Translations under genes and position numbers: made by a program
Origin: Maribellus sp. YY47
GTDB lineage: Bacteria > Bacteroidota > Bacteroidia > Bacteroidales > Prolixibacteraceae
NCBI RefSeq assembly: GCF_023111095.1
Contig: NZ_JALGYW010000020.1
Location: forward strand, 29,993 to 93,992
DNA length: 64,000 nt
Reading direction: 5' to 3'
The notes under the pieces: generated by a model
What the model saw: the letters and a program-made list of their open reading frames with translations, nothing else
Databases searched by the model: none
Told to the model about the DNA's origin: nothing
In this document: in pieces, positions 1 to 9,104 of the stretch
Layout: every line of letters starts with the position of its first letter
Position numbering within the stretch: position 1 is the stretch's first letter

Positions 1-1274
1 GTATATTCTTCTTTCCCGGGCGAACACAAAACCTTCAGTTCAATTGCCGAAGCATCTTTAGGGTCAAGAGTCAAATCAATCTCTATGGCATTTCCAGATA
101 TTTCAGGAAGAGTAAACTCGTTATTGGCTGGCAATTGCATTTCTGAAACAGAAGAATGTCTACCTCTTAACGATGAGTAATCCCCGGCAGGGCTTATCTG
201 AAGTCGTTCATCCACATCCAGCGTTAAACGCCAAGGCAAAGTCATCAATTCGGTATAGTTTCCTTCGCCAATTTCTTTTCCCGTATTCATATTGAAAATG
301 GCAATAACGCCACCTTTCCCATCGGGATAAGCCGACGGTGCGTGAACGCCACCACGCGATGCCGGACCATGATTGAAATTTCCGCCATCGGTAACATTGA
401 ATTTATCGTTTACCTGATCGTAATCTCCAAGCAAATATTTTCCGCCGCTTTTATGACTGAAATAGAGAAGTATGTATTTCCCGTTCTCGCCAATTGGCCA
501 GAAATACGGGCAAGAACCATCATCGCCGATGTAAGAATACCGATCACCTTCAACAAAAGGATGCAGGTATTTCCAGTTTTGCAAATCAGCCGATTCAAAA
601 AGAAAATTCGCACGGACCTTTTTTCCTCCCGGCCCGTTATAAAGATTTCCGCCCATTAAAGAATAATATTTGTCGCCTTTTTTCCAGATGTTCGGGTCCC
701 ACGGACTGTAAGGCAATCCCTCCGAAGGATCAGGCTGGGCAATCACCGCTTTATCCGAAATTTTTGTCCAGTTCAGCAACAGAGGATCATCTGAAATTGC
801 CACCATATTACCGGCATCTACTCCGTGATACATCGCAATTACCCTATCCTTTTCCACCCAGGTAGAGCCAGAAAAAGACATTCTTTCGATACCCGGATAA
901 ATGGCATACGGCAAGTCGCGCCAGTGAACCAAATCGGAACTGACAGCGTGGCCCCAATGCTGGCGGGGATCTTCAGGTGGATAAGCCTGAAAGAACAAAT
1001 GCCATTTTCCGTTCCAGAAACACAAGCCATTGGGATCGTTCAATTTTCCCTCAGGACTAATAAAATGATAATAAGGCCTGTGTTTGTCAACTGAAAGTTC
1101 TTTTCGCGATTGCTGAAATCTCTTTATTAACAAGTTATCTTTCAATTGCTTTTGCTGCTCTTCGGGCTGGTTCCCAAAGGTAAAACGGGGCACTTTTGAA
1201 GTGTAATCCTGTGCAAAAACGGCAACAGAACCCAAAAGAAAAAGCATTAAAAAGAAACTAAAAAGTTTGTTCAT
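1..1274 (-). CDS. GH32-like exported protein, 3' end cut off by window edge
   Basis: The frame opens at an ATG at 1272-1274 and stays open to the window edge, giving 424 codons without a stop. Residues 1-22 form a signal peptide ending at VFAQ. The body is a five-bladed beta-propeller of the GH32/GH43 type: residues 79-83 read NDPNG, the GH32 nucleophile motif (Asp80), and WDPNIW (Asp193) occupies the place of the RDP motif. The third GH32 motif, normally Glu-Cys, reads DGSCPYFW, so Ser254 replaces the usual acid/base Glu. GH32 enzymes act on fructosides, but with that residue changed the substrate, or even activity, is uncertain. The gene lies 16 bp downstream of the large six-hairpin gene and is probably the last visible member of the same operon. 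Family call is fairly firm; function is open. Confidence 0.8.
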   Translation of the reverse strand, partial: MNKLFSFFLMLFLLGSVAVFAQDYTSKVPRFTFGNQPEEQQKQLKDNLLIKRFQQSRKELSVDKHRPYYHFISPEGKLNDPNGLCFWNGKWHLFFQAYPPEDPRQHWGHAVSSDLVHWRDLPYAIYPGIERMSFSGSTWVEKDRVIAMYHGVDAGNMVAISDDPLLLNWTKISDKAVIAQPDPSEGLPYSPWDPNIWKKGDKYYSLMGGNLYNGPGGKKVRANFLFESADLQNWKYLHPFVEGDRYSYIGDDGSCPYFWPIGENGKYILLYFSHKSGGKYLLGDYDQVNDKFNVTDGGNFNHGPASRGGVHAPSAYPDGKGGVIAIFNMNTGKEIGEGNYTELMTLPWRLTLDVDERLQISPAGDYSSLRGRHSSVSEMQLPANNEFTLPEISGNAIEIDLTLDPKDASAIELKVLCSPGKEEY

Positions 1275-1290
1275 CACTCAAACATTTAGA

Positions 1291-4200
1291 TCATTTATAT
1301 TTTACCAGCAATTCAACAGTATTCTGATTTTGCGGCAACGTAACCACCTTTTCAGCTGCATTCCAGTCTGTCCATTCCTTTCCGTTCACAAATACCGATT
1401 GTATTTCCTTCCGGAACGGATCATGAAGAAAGAACAGCGTTTTAGGACTATTTTCGGGGAGTGAAATGCTTGCTTCAATAGTATTCGGTTCTTTACCTGA
1501 AGCCAACGAATATTTATATTCTCCGAACCGGGTGTAAACCCCGTTTAGATCAACCTTCAGCCCGGGTTCGAGCCAACGTTCCGGGATTCCGTTACCAAGC
1601 CAGACTTCGTCATCTTTCTCTTCGATCAGAAAATCAATAATCTGACTGACAACACGAGCTTCATCAGGGCATTTATAGAAAGGCCCACTGGCATGTTCCC
1701 ACATACGGTATTCTTCCGACAAGGCAATAACATCGGGATAAAACAGCGAAGTAAAATTGTTGTACAGACTGCGTATTGCGGATTTTGTTTCCTGACGGTC
1801 GAGATACACACTTACCGGATTTTGCAGGTTTGCCTGAAAAACCATACCTCCGCGACTAAACCAGTATTCATCGTCAACCCAGCCGTGCGTATTTAAATTC
1901 ATTGAGGTTGAAAGCGTAAGGTTATCTTCCCAGTCATTCAGAATCCAATCGGCCATTGGCGATTTCGCATCTATAATTCCGGTTTTTAGTAAGGTTACCG
2001 GTCCATATAGCACTTCGCGCGTAGAAGATAAACGCAGTGTCGGGTAAATTCCCATTTCGTACCGATCGTAATATTTCGATTTTTTAGAACCAAAATAACG
2101 GAAACGCTGATAAGCCCGCGTAGGTATATATGGAACATAGGTATTATTTCGCAACCTTACTACAGGAGCCAGTTCCATTGCCTTTTGCAAACTTGTTTGA
2201 ATATCTTTTTTATAAGCCTCCGCTTCTTTTTTATAATAATCTGCCTGAGGCAAACCAGCTTCCTCAAAAGCTTCAGCCATGGTTTTCATTCCCATATAGG
2301 AATATGCATTTGTGGCGTACCAATATTTCCATTCAGGGCAGTCTTCCAACATTCCGGCGGGCAACAATCCGTAGTGCAATACAGGATTTCCTTTAGAGTC
2401 GTTTATTTTGGACTGGGCGCGTTGTTCAATAATCCAGTCGGCAGCCATTATTAATTTCGGAGCAACTTCTTTCAGCCAGTCCTTATCTTTCGAATGTAAA
2501 TAATGATGCGCCATTCCCCAAAGAACAGTTCCGTGATTCATATTATATCCGAGAGCGGTAAGGTCGTTATGATCGGATACTTTCACCCCATGAAACACAG
2601 CTTTTTGATCACCGGTGTAAGCTCCCGGCAACTTGCGGCTTCCCTGAAGTTCCAGAAATGTTTCGAGGTAGCTGTTAACCGTTTTGAAATCGCCCAGGCG
2701 ATCCATAAACACTGTTTGAAAAATTGATTCGTTGGCATAAACAGGATAGCTGAACGATGCAGCAGGAACCATGTAAAGTCCGCTCTCCGGGTCTTTGGTA
2801 ACACTCATGCGAATATGCGGAATCACTGATTTTGAAAGCTGGTTAAAGACTTCTTCAGGTACATCAAAAACAGTATTATCGGCAACTACATTGCGCCAGT
2901 AGTCAACAACCCGTGTTCTTTCAGATGAATAATCAAGGTTAGAGAAAATATTCTTTTCAGCAGCAGTCAGGTTCCCTATAAAAGGAAAACAAAAGTAAAA
3001 GGTTCCAGAAGAACCGGCTCCCAGTTCGAACTCGTAATGAATTCCCTGTTTATTCCCAGCATTGAAGGTTTCAGCCTTTATTGCATTCTCATTTGATTTT
3101 TTTGTGTAACAACGAATGTATTTCGTGCCATCTTTCTGGTCAAAAACATAACCATCTTCCAGTGTGATATCATTTAATGCCTGATTTCCCTGCAACCACA
3201 AATGAGCTTTTTGGGCGTTCAACGAAGGATTGGAAACCTTCATTTGCACCATCAATATGGCAGGAGTAAATTCGTCGCGGTTTGGATCAAACGGAGAAAG
3301 CGGTTTGTTTTCGGGAAAAGTAACAAAAGCCTCCTCATTAAATAAAAGTCCTTTGTCGTTCCAATCAGCCCGGATAACAGGTAAGTAATTATTTAGAATT
3401 GACATCCGGCTATTCTCTTCTTCTCTCCCGTACGAAGGCTCTTCTCCTGTTCCAAAATTCCAGTCCAGCTCATCAATGTTCCAGTTACAAATTTCAAATG
3501 CTTTACCCTGCGCTTTTGTACGGTCTCTGTCGATTATTATGTTGCCACCCCATTCAATGGCAAACTTTTGCCAACTGGCATCGCAGGCAATCGGAAGGAA
3601 AATTCGGCCCCCATTCTGATCCTCTGTCGGATCTTTATGTGGGATCTCGTTGCTTGCTCTTTCGTACGAATGTTCGGGTTCGGTTAATATTTGTTCGCGA
3701 ATACTACTTCCTTTAACTACATCTTCGCTAAAAGTCACCGGATCGTCGGCCCATGAAATGTAGGTACTAAAATCGGGGACATAAACAGGCCCATTTGATA
3801 AATCGGCCGTAGAAAATGAAAATGTTCCGTTCGAAGTTCTAAGCGTCACCACTGTTTCTTCATTCGATCCCGGCAAAAGAGCCTTCGCCGACAATACTTT
3901 CAGAATAATACCTTTGCCATTGGCAGCAGTATTGATACTCCAGGCGTTTTTACCAGTTTTTTTATCGCCACCTTTCCAGTTCCAGCCCGAAAGTCCGTTA
4001 AAAGCTCCGTTAAAAACCTCTACTTCGCCGGTTATTTTTTTTGTTTTCTTTTCAACCTGAAGAAATTCGACCCGAATACTTTGCGGCTGAACTGCTGCCA
4101 TTGAGAAAACATTAATATCTTCTACCTTTTCACTGTATTCTTCGGGAAATTTAACCCGCATTTTCAATGTACGACGATAAGTAACTTTTCCCGGTAAATA

Positions 4201-4704
4201 TTTCGCATTTGCAATTTCATCCTTCGTTAAAGGCTGAAAAGTAAACACAATCCTGTTTTTATCTATAGCTACATTTGTTTTTGCAGTGATCCATTTCCCC
4301 CTCCAAAGATCATCTTCATGATCTTCATAAGAAGGCATATGCGGAGGTTCATCGGGCCAATTGTCATTCCAGTATTCAATTTGCATAGATGCAGCTATCT
4401 CTGCTGTTGCCGAAGAATTACATACAACTTCGAAACGCTGAATATCGCGAGCATTCCACCAACGCATCCCCATGTTATCAATTCCCTTCTCTTTTGGAAG
4501 AGGAAAATCATTTCCGGTTAATTCATACCCCAGAACAGAATCAGTTTTGTTCCAGTAGCAACATGTTCCAAAATCGGTAATATTCAGGTATTCAATTTTC
4601 TCCGGCAAATCAGTTTTGATCTCACCATAACCCTTTCCAACTAAGACAAGAAGCAATGTTAAACTACAAGAAAACAGATAAATAAATTTTTTTAATGACA
4701 ACAT
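1291..4704 (-). CDS. Large exported six-hairpin (alpha/alpha)6 glycosidase-like protein, family not identified
   Basis: The protein has 1137 residues and a signal peptide (residues 1 to about 27) without a lipobox, so it is probably periplasmic. The first 600 residues look like beta-sandwich material. From about residue 620 to 1010 the sequence has the helical, Trp- and Asp-rich character of an (alpha/alpha)6 barrel, with segments such as FMDRLGDFKTVNSYLETFLE and NTHGWVDDEYWFSRGGMVFQ that resemble GH63/GH78/GH95-like folds. The end is again beta-rich. I cannot place it in a named family. It sits between the GH110-like gene (42 bp upstream) and the GH32-like gene (16 bp downstream), so it probably removes a sugar from the same glycan. 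Catalytic residues are not assigned; DDE in the WVDDEYW segment is a reasonable candidate for an acidic pair, which is a guess. Confidence 0.75.
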   Translation of the reverse strand: MLSLKKFIYLFSCSLTLLLVLVGKGYGEIKTDLPEKIEYLNITDFGTCCYWNKTDSVLGYELTGNDFPLPKEKGIDNMGMRWWNARDIQRFEVVCNSSATAEIAASMQIEYWNDNWPDEPPHMPSYEDHEDDLWRGKWITAKTNVAIDKNRIVFTFQPLTKDEIANAKYLPGKVTYRRTLKMRVKFPEEYSEKVEDINVFSMAAVQPQSIRVEFLQVEKKTKKITGEVEVFNGAFNGLSGWNWKGGDKKTGKNAWSINTAANGKGIILKVLSAKALLPGSNEETVVTLRTSNGTFSFSTADLSNGPVYVPDFSTYISWADDPVTFSEDVVKGSSIREQILTEPEHSYERASNEIPHKDPTEDQNGGRIFLPIACDASWQKFAIEWGGNIIIDRDRTKAQGKAFEICNWNIDELDWNFGTGEEPSYGREEENSRMSILNNYLPVIRADWNDKGLLFNEEAFVTFPENKPLSPFDPNRDEFTPAILMVQMKVSNPSLNAQKAHLWLQGNQALNDITLEDGYVFDQKDGTKYIRCYTKKSNENAIKAETFNAGNKQGIHYEFELGAGSSGTFYFCFPFIGNLTAAEKNIFSNLDYSSERTRVVDYWRNVVADNTVFDVPEEVFNQLSKSVIPHIRMSVTKDPESGLYMVPAASFSYPVYANESIFQTVFMDRLGDFKTVNSYLETFLELQGSRKLPGAYTGDQKAVFHGVKVSDHNDLTALGYNMNHGTVLWGMAHHYLHSKDKDWLKEVAPKLIMAADWIIEQRAQSKINDSKGNPVLHYGLLPAGMLEDCPEWKYWYATNAYSYMGMKTMAEAFEEAGLPQADYYKKEAEAYKKDIQTSLQKAMELAPVVRLRNNTYVPYIPTRAYQRFRYFGSKKSKYYDRYEMGIYPTLRLSSTREVLYGPVTLLKTGIIDAKSPMADWILNDWEDNLTLSTSMNLNTHGWVDDEYWFSRGGMVFQANLQNPVSVYLDRQETKSAIRSLYNNFTSLFYPDVIALSEEYRMWEHASGPFYKCPDEARVVSQIIDFLIEEKDDEVWLGNGIPERWLEPGLKVDLNGVYTRFGEYKYSLASGKEPNTIEASISLPENSPKTLFFLHDPFRKEIQSVFVNGKEWTDWNAAEKVVTLPQNQNTVELLVKYK

Positions 4705-4746
4705 AAGTATAAGCGTTTAAGATTGATTAATTATTTTCATTCATAA

Positions 4747-6438
4747 CTACGGGTTACTGTTTCCAGCTATTTTTACATCTGTTGAATGCTCCATGCGCAT
4801 CGACCTTTTACAACCAGAGATTTCATTATTTCTAACCACCACATCACTGGCACCCGAAATAAAAATGCCATTCTCGGAATCTTCGCCTTCAATAATGTTC
4901 CCCTCAATTACCAAATGCTTATGTAAACCAGCCACATTTGTTTGATCAGCACCTACATTTACGGTTATTCCGCAAGCCCAGTCGTCACCTTCGAGGCTTC
5001 TTCCGCAACGAATAAGCCGGTTATTCCGAATGGTTACATTTTTAGAAGCAGGCCCTTCGTGCCAGCCCCCTTCTGCCCCAACATGAATTCCTGAACCTGT
5101 TGACTCCCTGACCAGATTATTTGCAATAAGTACGTTTCGCGTTTTTATCAGAAAGCCACGCGCCCTGTTAGACATTACAGAGCAGCCTGTAATTTCCACC
5201 TCGGGTAACCGGCTTACATTTATTAGATAGTAATTTTCAATATCGGAAGGCAATTCTTCGTTAAACGACACTTTGCTGTAAAGCTCTTTGATATTGTTAT
5301 CAACTGATTTAACAACCACTTTTTTTACCACTTCGAGCGTTTGTTTCTTTACCAGCTCCATAGTATCTGCCACATCAGGATAATCCAATACTTGTGCATG
5401 CCAATCAGCGCCTTTCAAAACCAAGTGATACGCATTACCTGCATCAGGTTTTTCGATCGTGAGGTAATAATTATGAATATTCACAGCATCATCACCATGT
5501 CCTTCAAACTGGCAATCGTGGTAACGGATGTAGCCTTTACACGAAGTAAAATGAGTAGCATCCGTATTTGTTGACATTCTTTGCCCTGACAAAGGAACAA
5601 TGCGTAATCCTTCTAGTGAGATATTTTCAGAACGATGGCCAACAATCCCCATTCCCGGCTGAGAATGAATGGTAACATTATTCAGCCGGATGTTTTTTGC
5701 TTCCAACATCAACACTGCCGGACGAAAATGAAAGGTTTGCGGCGACATTATGCGGTAACCCAACATTTCGGGATCAATTTGCCTGAAGATTTTTAAAACA
5801 TGACTATTTACCAACTCAAATTCCGGGAGGTAATCTTCCCTGTTCAACAAGCGATGTGCCCGCGTATCGTAATAATGTACACGGCAAAGCGGCATTCTTT
5901 CGGTTAATTGATAAATACTGTCGCAGGCAACCTCGTACCAATCTGACCCTATATTTGTTATCAGGCCTTCGATATGGGGTTTTATTTTATGGTCGATAGT
6001 GAGATCTTTGATGGTAATATTTTCACAATTGCTAAGCGAAACCGGCTCTCCCCAGCCATTAAAAAGCAAAACAGCTCCGTTTGCTTCCACCCTGATGTTT
6101 TTCAGCCCATTAAAATCCAAACCTTTTCCGTATGGATAATATGGTTTGAAAATAGAATCCTGCGGATTACCTTTCACCTCTCCGTTCAGTATTCCATTCA
6201 TCAGTTCGATTGCCATTTCGTTGGCATAATCATAAACTCCTGGTTCAAAATATAAAGTAGTTCCAGAATGTTCCCTACAATACTGCATAGCCTTGTTTAA
6301 AGCCTCAGCATCGTTTTTATTATCATTTGGGACAGCTCCAAAATCAATAACAGATACCGCTGTTTTCTCTTCCTTACATGCCATCAGAATAAGAAAAAGA
6401 ATTACCGGAAATAACAGGAAACCTGATTTCTTTAACAT
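4747..6438 (-). CDS. GH110-like alpha-1,3-galactosidase, beta-helix lipoprotein
   Basis: The 563-residue protein starts with a lipoprotein signal (lipobox LMAC, Cys21). It opens with the pectate-lyase-superfamily signature IDFGAVPNDNKNDAEAL and continues with parallel beta-helix repeats to the end. Residues 288-322 carry NTDATHF (Asp293) and GHGDDAVNIH (Asp316, Asp317). From memory, the characterised GH110 enzyme uses three aspartates with 23- and 24-residue spacing, and the spacing here is the same. GH110 enzymes are inverting alpha-1,3-galactosidases that remove terminal galactose, for example from blood-group-B-type structures. A 9+5-bp hairpin lies between this gene and the discoidin-type gene upstream. 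The alternative is a general beta-helix glycan lyase, but the DD-NIH motif favours GH110. Confidence 0.75.
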   Translation of the reverse strand: MLKKSGFLLFPVILFLILMACKEEKTAVSVIDFGAVPNDNKNDAEALNKAMQYCREHSGTTLYFEPGVYDYANEMAIELMNGILNGEVKGNPQDSIFKPYYPYGKGLDFNGLKNIRVEANGAVLLFNGWGEPVSLSNCENITIKDLTIDHKIKPHIEGLITNIGSDWYEVACDSIYQLTERMPLCRVHYYDTRAHRLLNREDYLPEFELVNSHVLKIFRQIDPEMLGYRIMSPQTFHFRPAVLMLEAKNIRLNNVTIHSQPGMGIVGHRSENISLEGLRIVPLSGQRMSTNTDATHFTSCKGYIRYHDCQFEGHGDDAVNIHNYYLTIEKPDAGNAYHLVLKGADWHAQVLDYPDVADTMELVKKQTLEVVKKVVVKSVDNNIKELYSKVSFNEELPSDIENYYLINVSRLPEVEITGCSVMSNRARGFLIKTRNVLIANNLVRESTGSGIHVGAEGGWHEGPASKNVTIRNNRLIRCGRSLEGDDWACGITVNVGADQTNVAGLHKHLVIEGNIIEGEDSENGIFISGASDVVVRNNEISGCKRSMRMEHSTDVKIAGNSNP

Positions 6439-6482
6439 CTTTCCAAACTTGTTTTAAGAAACAACACCTACGACAAACCAAC

Positions 6483-6518
6483 ATTGTCTCACACCTATAA
6501 ACATAGGCATGAGACAAT
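6483..6518. terminator. Hairpin between a surface lipoprotein gene and the GH110-like gene
   Basis: Arms at 6483-6491 and 6510-6518 pair perfectly over 9 bp, and an inner 5-bp stem (6494-6498 with 6503-6507) closes an AAAC loop. No T-run follows on the minus strand, so it may be an mRNA-stabilising or attenuating stem rather than a true terminator. It sits just after the stop of the upstream gene, where differential expression of binding proteins and enzymes is often set. Confidence 0.5.
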
Positions 6519-6526
6519 ATCAAATA

Positions 6527-7666
6527 TTAGTAACTTCCGTATATAAACACCTCTGAGATACTGGTATAAGTAACCCTATTACTATCGGGTAAAACCAGTT
6601 TCAAATAACGTTTTGAAGTAACACCTGTACCGGGAAGGTTTAATGCAAGTACATCTCCACTAGAAGAATAAACTCCTTCAGCTATTTTTTCCCATGAAGC
6701 AGCATCCGGATCCGGATCATCACTTGTCCAATATTGAATGGTATTTGCATCGGTATTTCCAGCCCTGTATGTTTCAATCCGACTCATATTTTTTGCCGAT
6801 TTCAAATCTATAATAACCCAGTGGGGTAACGGCGCAGCACCGTCACTGTAAGATGAATGCCAATATGTATCGAAATCACCATCGAATAAAGTACCGATAC
6901 CTCCTCCGTCGTCAACCTGTTGATCGGAATAATCAATGACTTCCCATTCAGACCTGTCAAATTCTATTATTGACGGAAATGGCTCTTCGTATTCTGTCCA
7001 TGCCATGATAAAAGTATCAATTGCATCCTTTTCGGGTTTATAAAATGAGCGATACTCAAAAGATGACCCTTTCAACACATTGGAACATAAAAGCGTGTCA
7101 ATATCTGCCGGCATATCAACAACTACATTTTCTCCATTATTTGCTTTATAGCGAACCTGCACTTCCAGTAAATCTTCTGCTGCAGAATACCAACGAATAA
7201 TTCCGTCATCACCAGATGTTACAACCGATTTCACTTTTCGCTGAAAAAGTACGCTTTCGTAATTTTCGCCATACGAGGTTCCAAATCCAGTTGTAGTTAA
7301 AGACTTATTGCCAAATTTATCGGTATTTCGAATATCGAATGTATATGATCTCTCTGGCATATTACTTAAAAGAACCTCACTACTATCCAGTCCGGTTCCC
7401 GGTGTTACCGGAATAATAAGAGAATCGGCGCCATTATTCCAGAATATGTCCACAGAACTTACATTGGGCGAATTATATAACCAGTAACGAAACAAAATTC
7501 GTCCGGTTCCCGGAAGAAAAGCAATTGAATCTGGCCTGGGAGCATAGATAATTTCACCCCCTTCAATATAATCCTGATGTTTATCCATCATGTCTTCGCA
7601 TGAAACAAACGCAGACAATAATGTGATTACCACCAAGCATTGATATATTATTTTCCAATTTTTCAT
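6527..7666 (-). CDS. Surface lipoprotein, DUF4998 plus discoidin-type (F5/8 C) domain; probable glycan-binding protein
   Basis: The 379-residue protein has a lipoprotein signal with lipobox FVSC (Cys23). The following region, MDKHQDYIEGGEIIYAPRPD and onward to about residue 200, matches the DUF4998 type found next to SusD genes. The last 140 residues look like an F5/8 type C (discoidin) fold, with DFDTYWHSSYSDG and HWVIIDL as typical segments. Proteins of this layout are surface glycan-binding proteins that sit beside SusCD on the outer membrane. It is the second of two such genes following susD. No catalytic motif is seen. Domain names are from recognition by eye. Confidence 0.8.
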   Translation of the reverse strand: MKNWKIIYQCLVVITLLSAFVSCEDMMDKHQDYIEGGEIIYAPRPDSIAFLPGTGRILFRYWLYNSPNVSSVDIFWNNGADSLIIPVTPGTGLDSSEVLLSNMPERSYTFDIRNTDKFGNKSLTTTGFGTSYGENYESVLFQRKVKSVVTSGDDGIIRWYSAAEDLLEVQVRYKANNGENVVVDMPADIDTLLCSNVLKGSSFEYRSFYKPEKDAIDTFIMAWTEYEEPFPSIIEFDRSEWEVIDYSDQQVDDGGGIGTLFDGDFDTYWHSSYSDGAAPLPHWVIIDLKSAKNMSRIETYRAGNTDANTIQYWTSDDPDPDAASWEKIAEGVYSSSGDVLALNLPGTGVTSKRYLKLVLPDSNRVTYTSISEVFIYGSY

Positions 7667-7809
7667 GTATCTATATTTATTTAATGATTAGTAACAAAAT
7701 GAACTTGCATGTCTATCAAACAACTGGGAATCAATACGAACTAATATACTTTGATCTTCATGCTCATTTAATATTGCCTAGACTAAAATTAAAGGTTATC
7801 CTGTTTAAA

Positions 7810-8991
7810 CTAATTTACCTCAGATCCATACATTGTAACTTCTGCAATATGTGTGAATGTGGTGCTTGCCCATGTACTAAGTACCCGAATTCTTATATAA
7901 CGAAATACTCCGGCGTTCACATCAACTGTAAATTCATGCCCAGCCTTTAAAGCTGCAAGGTCAGCATCAGTATTAGTACCGATAGGAGATCCTGATGGTT
8001 TGATAATAGTACAATCCATGATTTTATCCCATTCGTCCCAGTCTCCATTCATACTTGGAGCATCTGCACGCCCATACACTTCAAATCGTTTAGGATTTCC
8101 CCACGCATATTCACAATCATCATCCCATTGAAACATAACCAGGCGACTCAATTTTGCCTTCGCTCCCATATCAATTGTAAACGAAGCAGGCATAGCACCA
8201 ACAGGAGAATGTCCGATTGTTGATACATCATCATCAATAATACCCTCCGAAATCCCTTCCCAATTATTCCAGGAAGTAACATCGTTTCCCAATTGCAACA
8301 AAGACCATTTCGATTTGTCAAATTTCTTTTCATATAGAGGGGTTATTATCTTTCCTGCCGGGAAAATAGTATCGGTAACATTGTCCCATAAATCAGATAT
8401 AACCACTCCAAAAATTATTGGCTCTGGTTCAAAGCCTCGCATAGAATACTTGACAGTATCCTCCTGAGAGGTAAGAATCTTATACGGTCGAATCATTCCA
8501 ACACTATCTTCTGCCAAAAACTCAAAATTCAGGATTCCTTTATCCGGATTCAACCAGCTAAAACGTGCCCCTCCAAAATCCTGTACAATCTCCATCGAAT
8601 TATAAGCTTTACTAATCGCAGATTCTAAAGGAGTAAAAGACACTTCAACAGGATCCGACAATTCTCCTGCACGGTTAACCGAATACAGTTCAACAACATG
8701 CTGCTGAACATCATTATACCCTTCAATTCTTATGATATTTTCGTAAAAAGAAGCAACAACTTCTTTGGTTTTTCCATTTGTTAACGTATAAACCCCTTTT
8801 ACCGACAACAAATCTTCCTGATCAGGAATTCGATAAGTGATTAATACCCCTCCTGGTATGGAGGTTGTTTGAACCTGAGTTACCGTTGACGGTTTTCCCA
8901 TGCTTTCAGTAATCGGTCCAAGTTCCTTTTCATCACATGCACTAATTACAAAAAGAAGTGCTATTAGTGAGATAATTATTTTTTTCATCAA
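7810..8991 (-). CDS. Surface lipoprotein, DUF4959/DUF5126/DUF5000 layout; probable glycan-binding protein
   Basis: The protein has 393 residues and a lipoprotein signal with lipobox VISAC (Cys19). Residues about 20-125 resemble DUF4959, about 125-215 DUF5126, and the rest DUF5000, a discoidin-like C-terminal fold (DDDVSTIGHSPVG, ASFTIDMGAKAKLSRLVMFQ). This three-part layout is a standard neighbour of SusD in PULs and is taken to bind glycan at the cell surface. It lies 113 bp after susD and 143 bp before the DUF4998 gene. Together the two proteins are likely to present the polymer to the SusC/SusD pair. The ligand cannot be read from the sequence. Confidence 0.8.
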   Translation of the reverse strand: MMKKIIISLIALLFVISACDEKELGPITESMGKPSTVTQVQTTSIPGGVLITYRIPDQEDLLSVKGVYTLTNGKTKEVVASFYENIIRIEGYNDVQQHVVELYSVNRAGELSDPVEVSFTPLESAISKAYNSMEIVQDFGGARFSWLNPDKGILNFEFLAEDSVGMIRPYKILTSQEDTVKYSMRGFEPEPIIFGVVISDLWDNVTDTIFPAGKIITPLYEKKFDKSKWSLLQLGNDVTSWNNWEGISEGIIDDDVSTIGHSPVGAMPASFTIDMGAKAKLSRLVMFQWDDDCEYAWGNPKRFEVYGRADAPSMNGDWDEWDKIMDCTIIKPSGSPIGTNTDADLAALKAGHEFTVDVNAGVFRYIRIRVLSTWASTTFTHIAEVTMYGSEVN

Positions 8992-9104
8992 GTTAAGATT
9001 AAACGTTTTTCAAAATTCGTGGAAGTAACTACCTGAATAAATCTCCGATGTTATCGGACTCAGAATTAAACGTGGCCGTTTCATCCGTGTAACTATTTCT
9101 TAAT

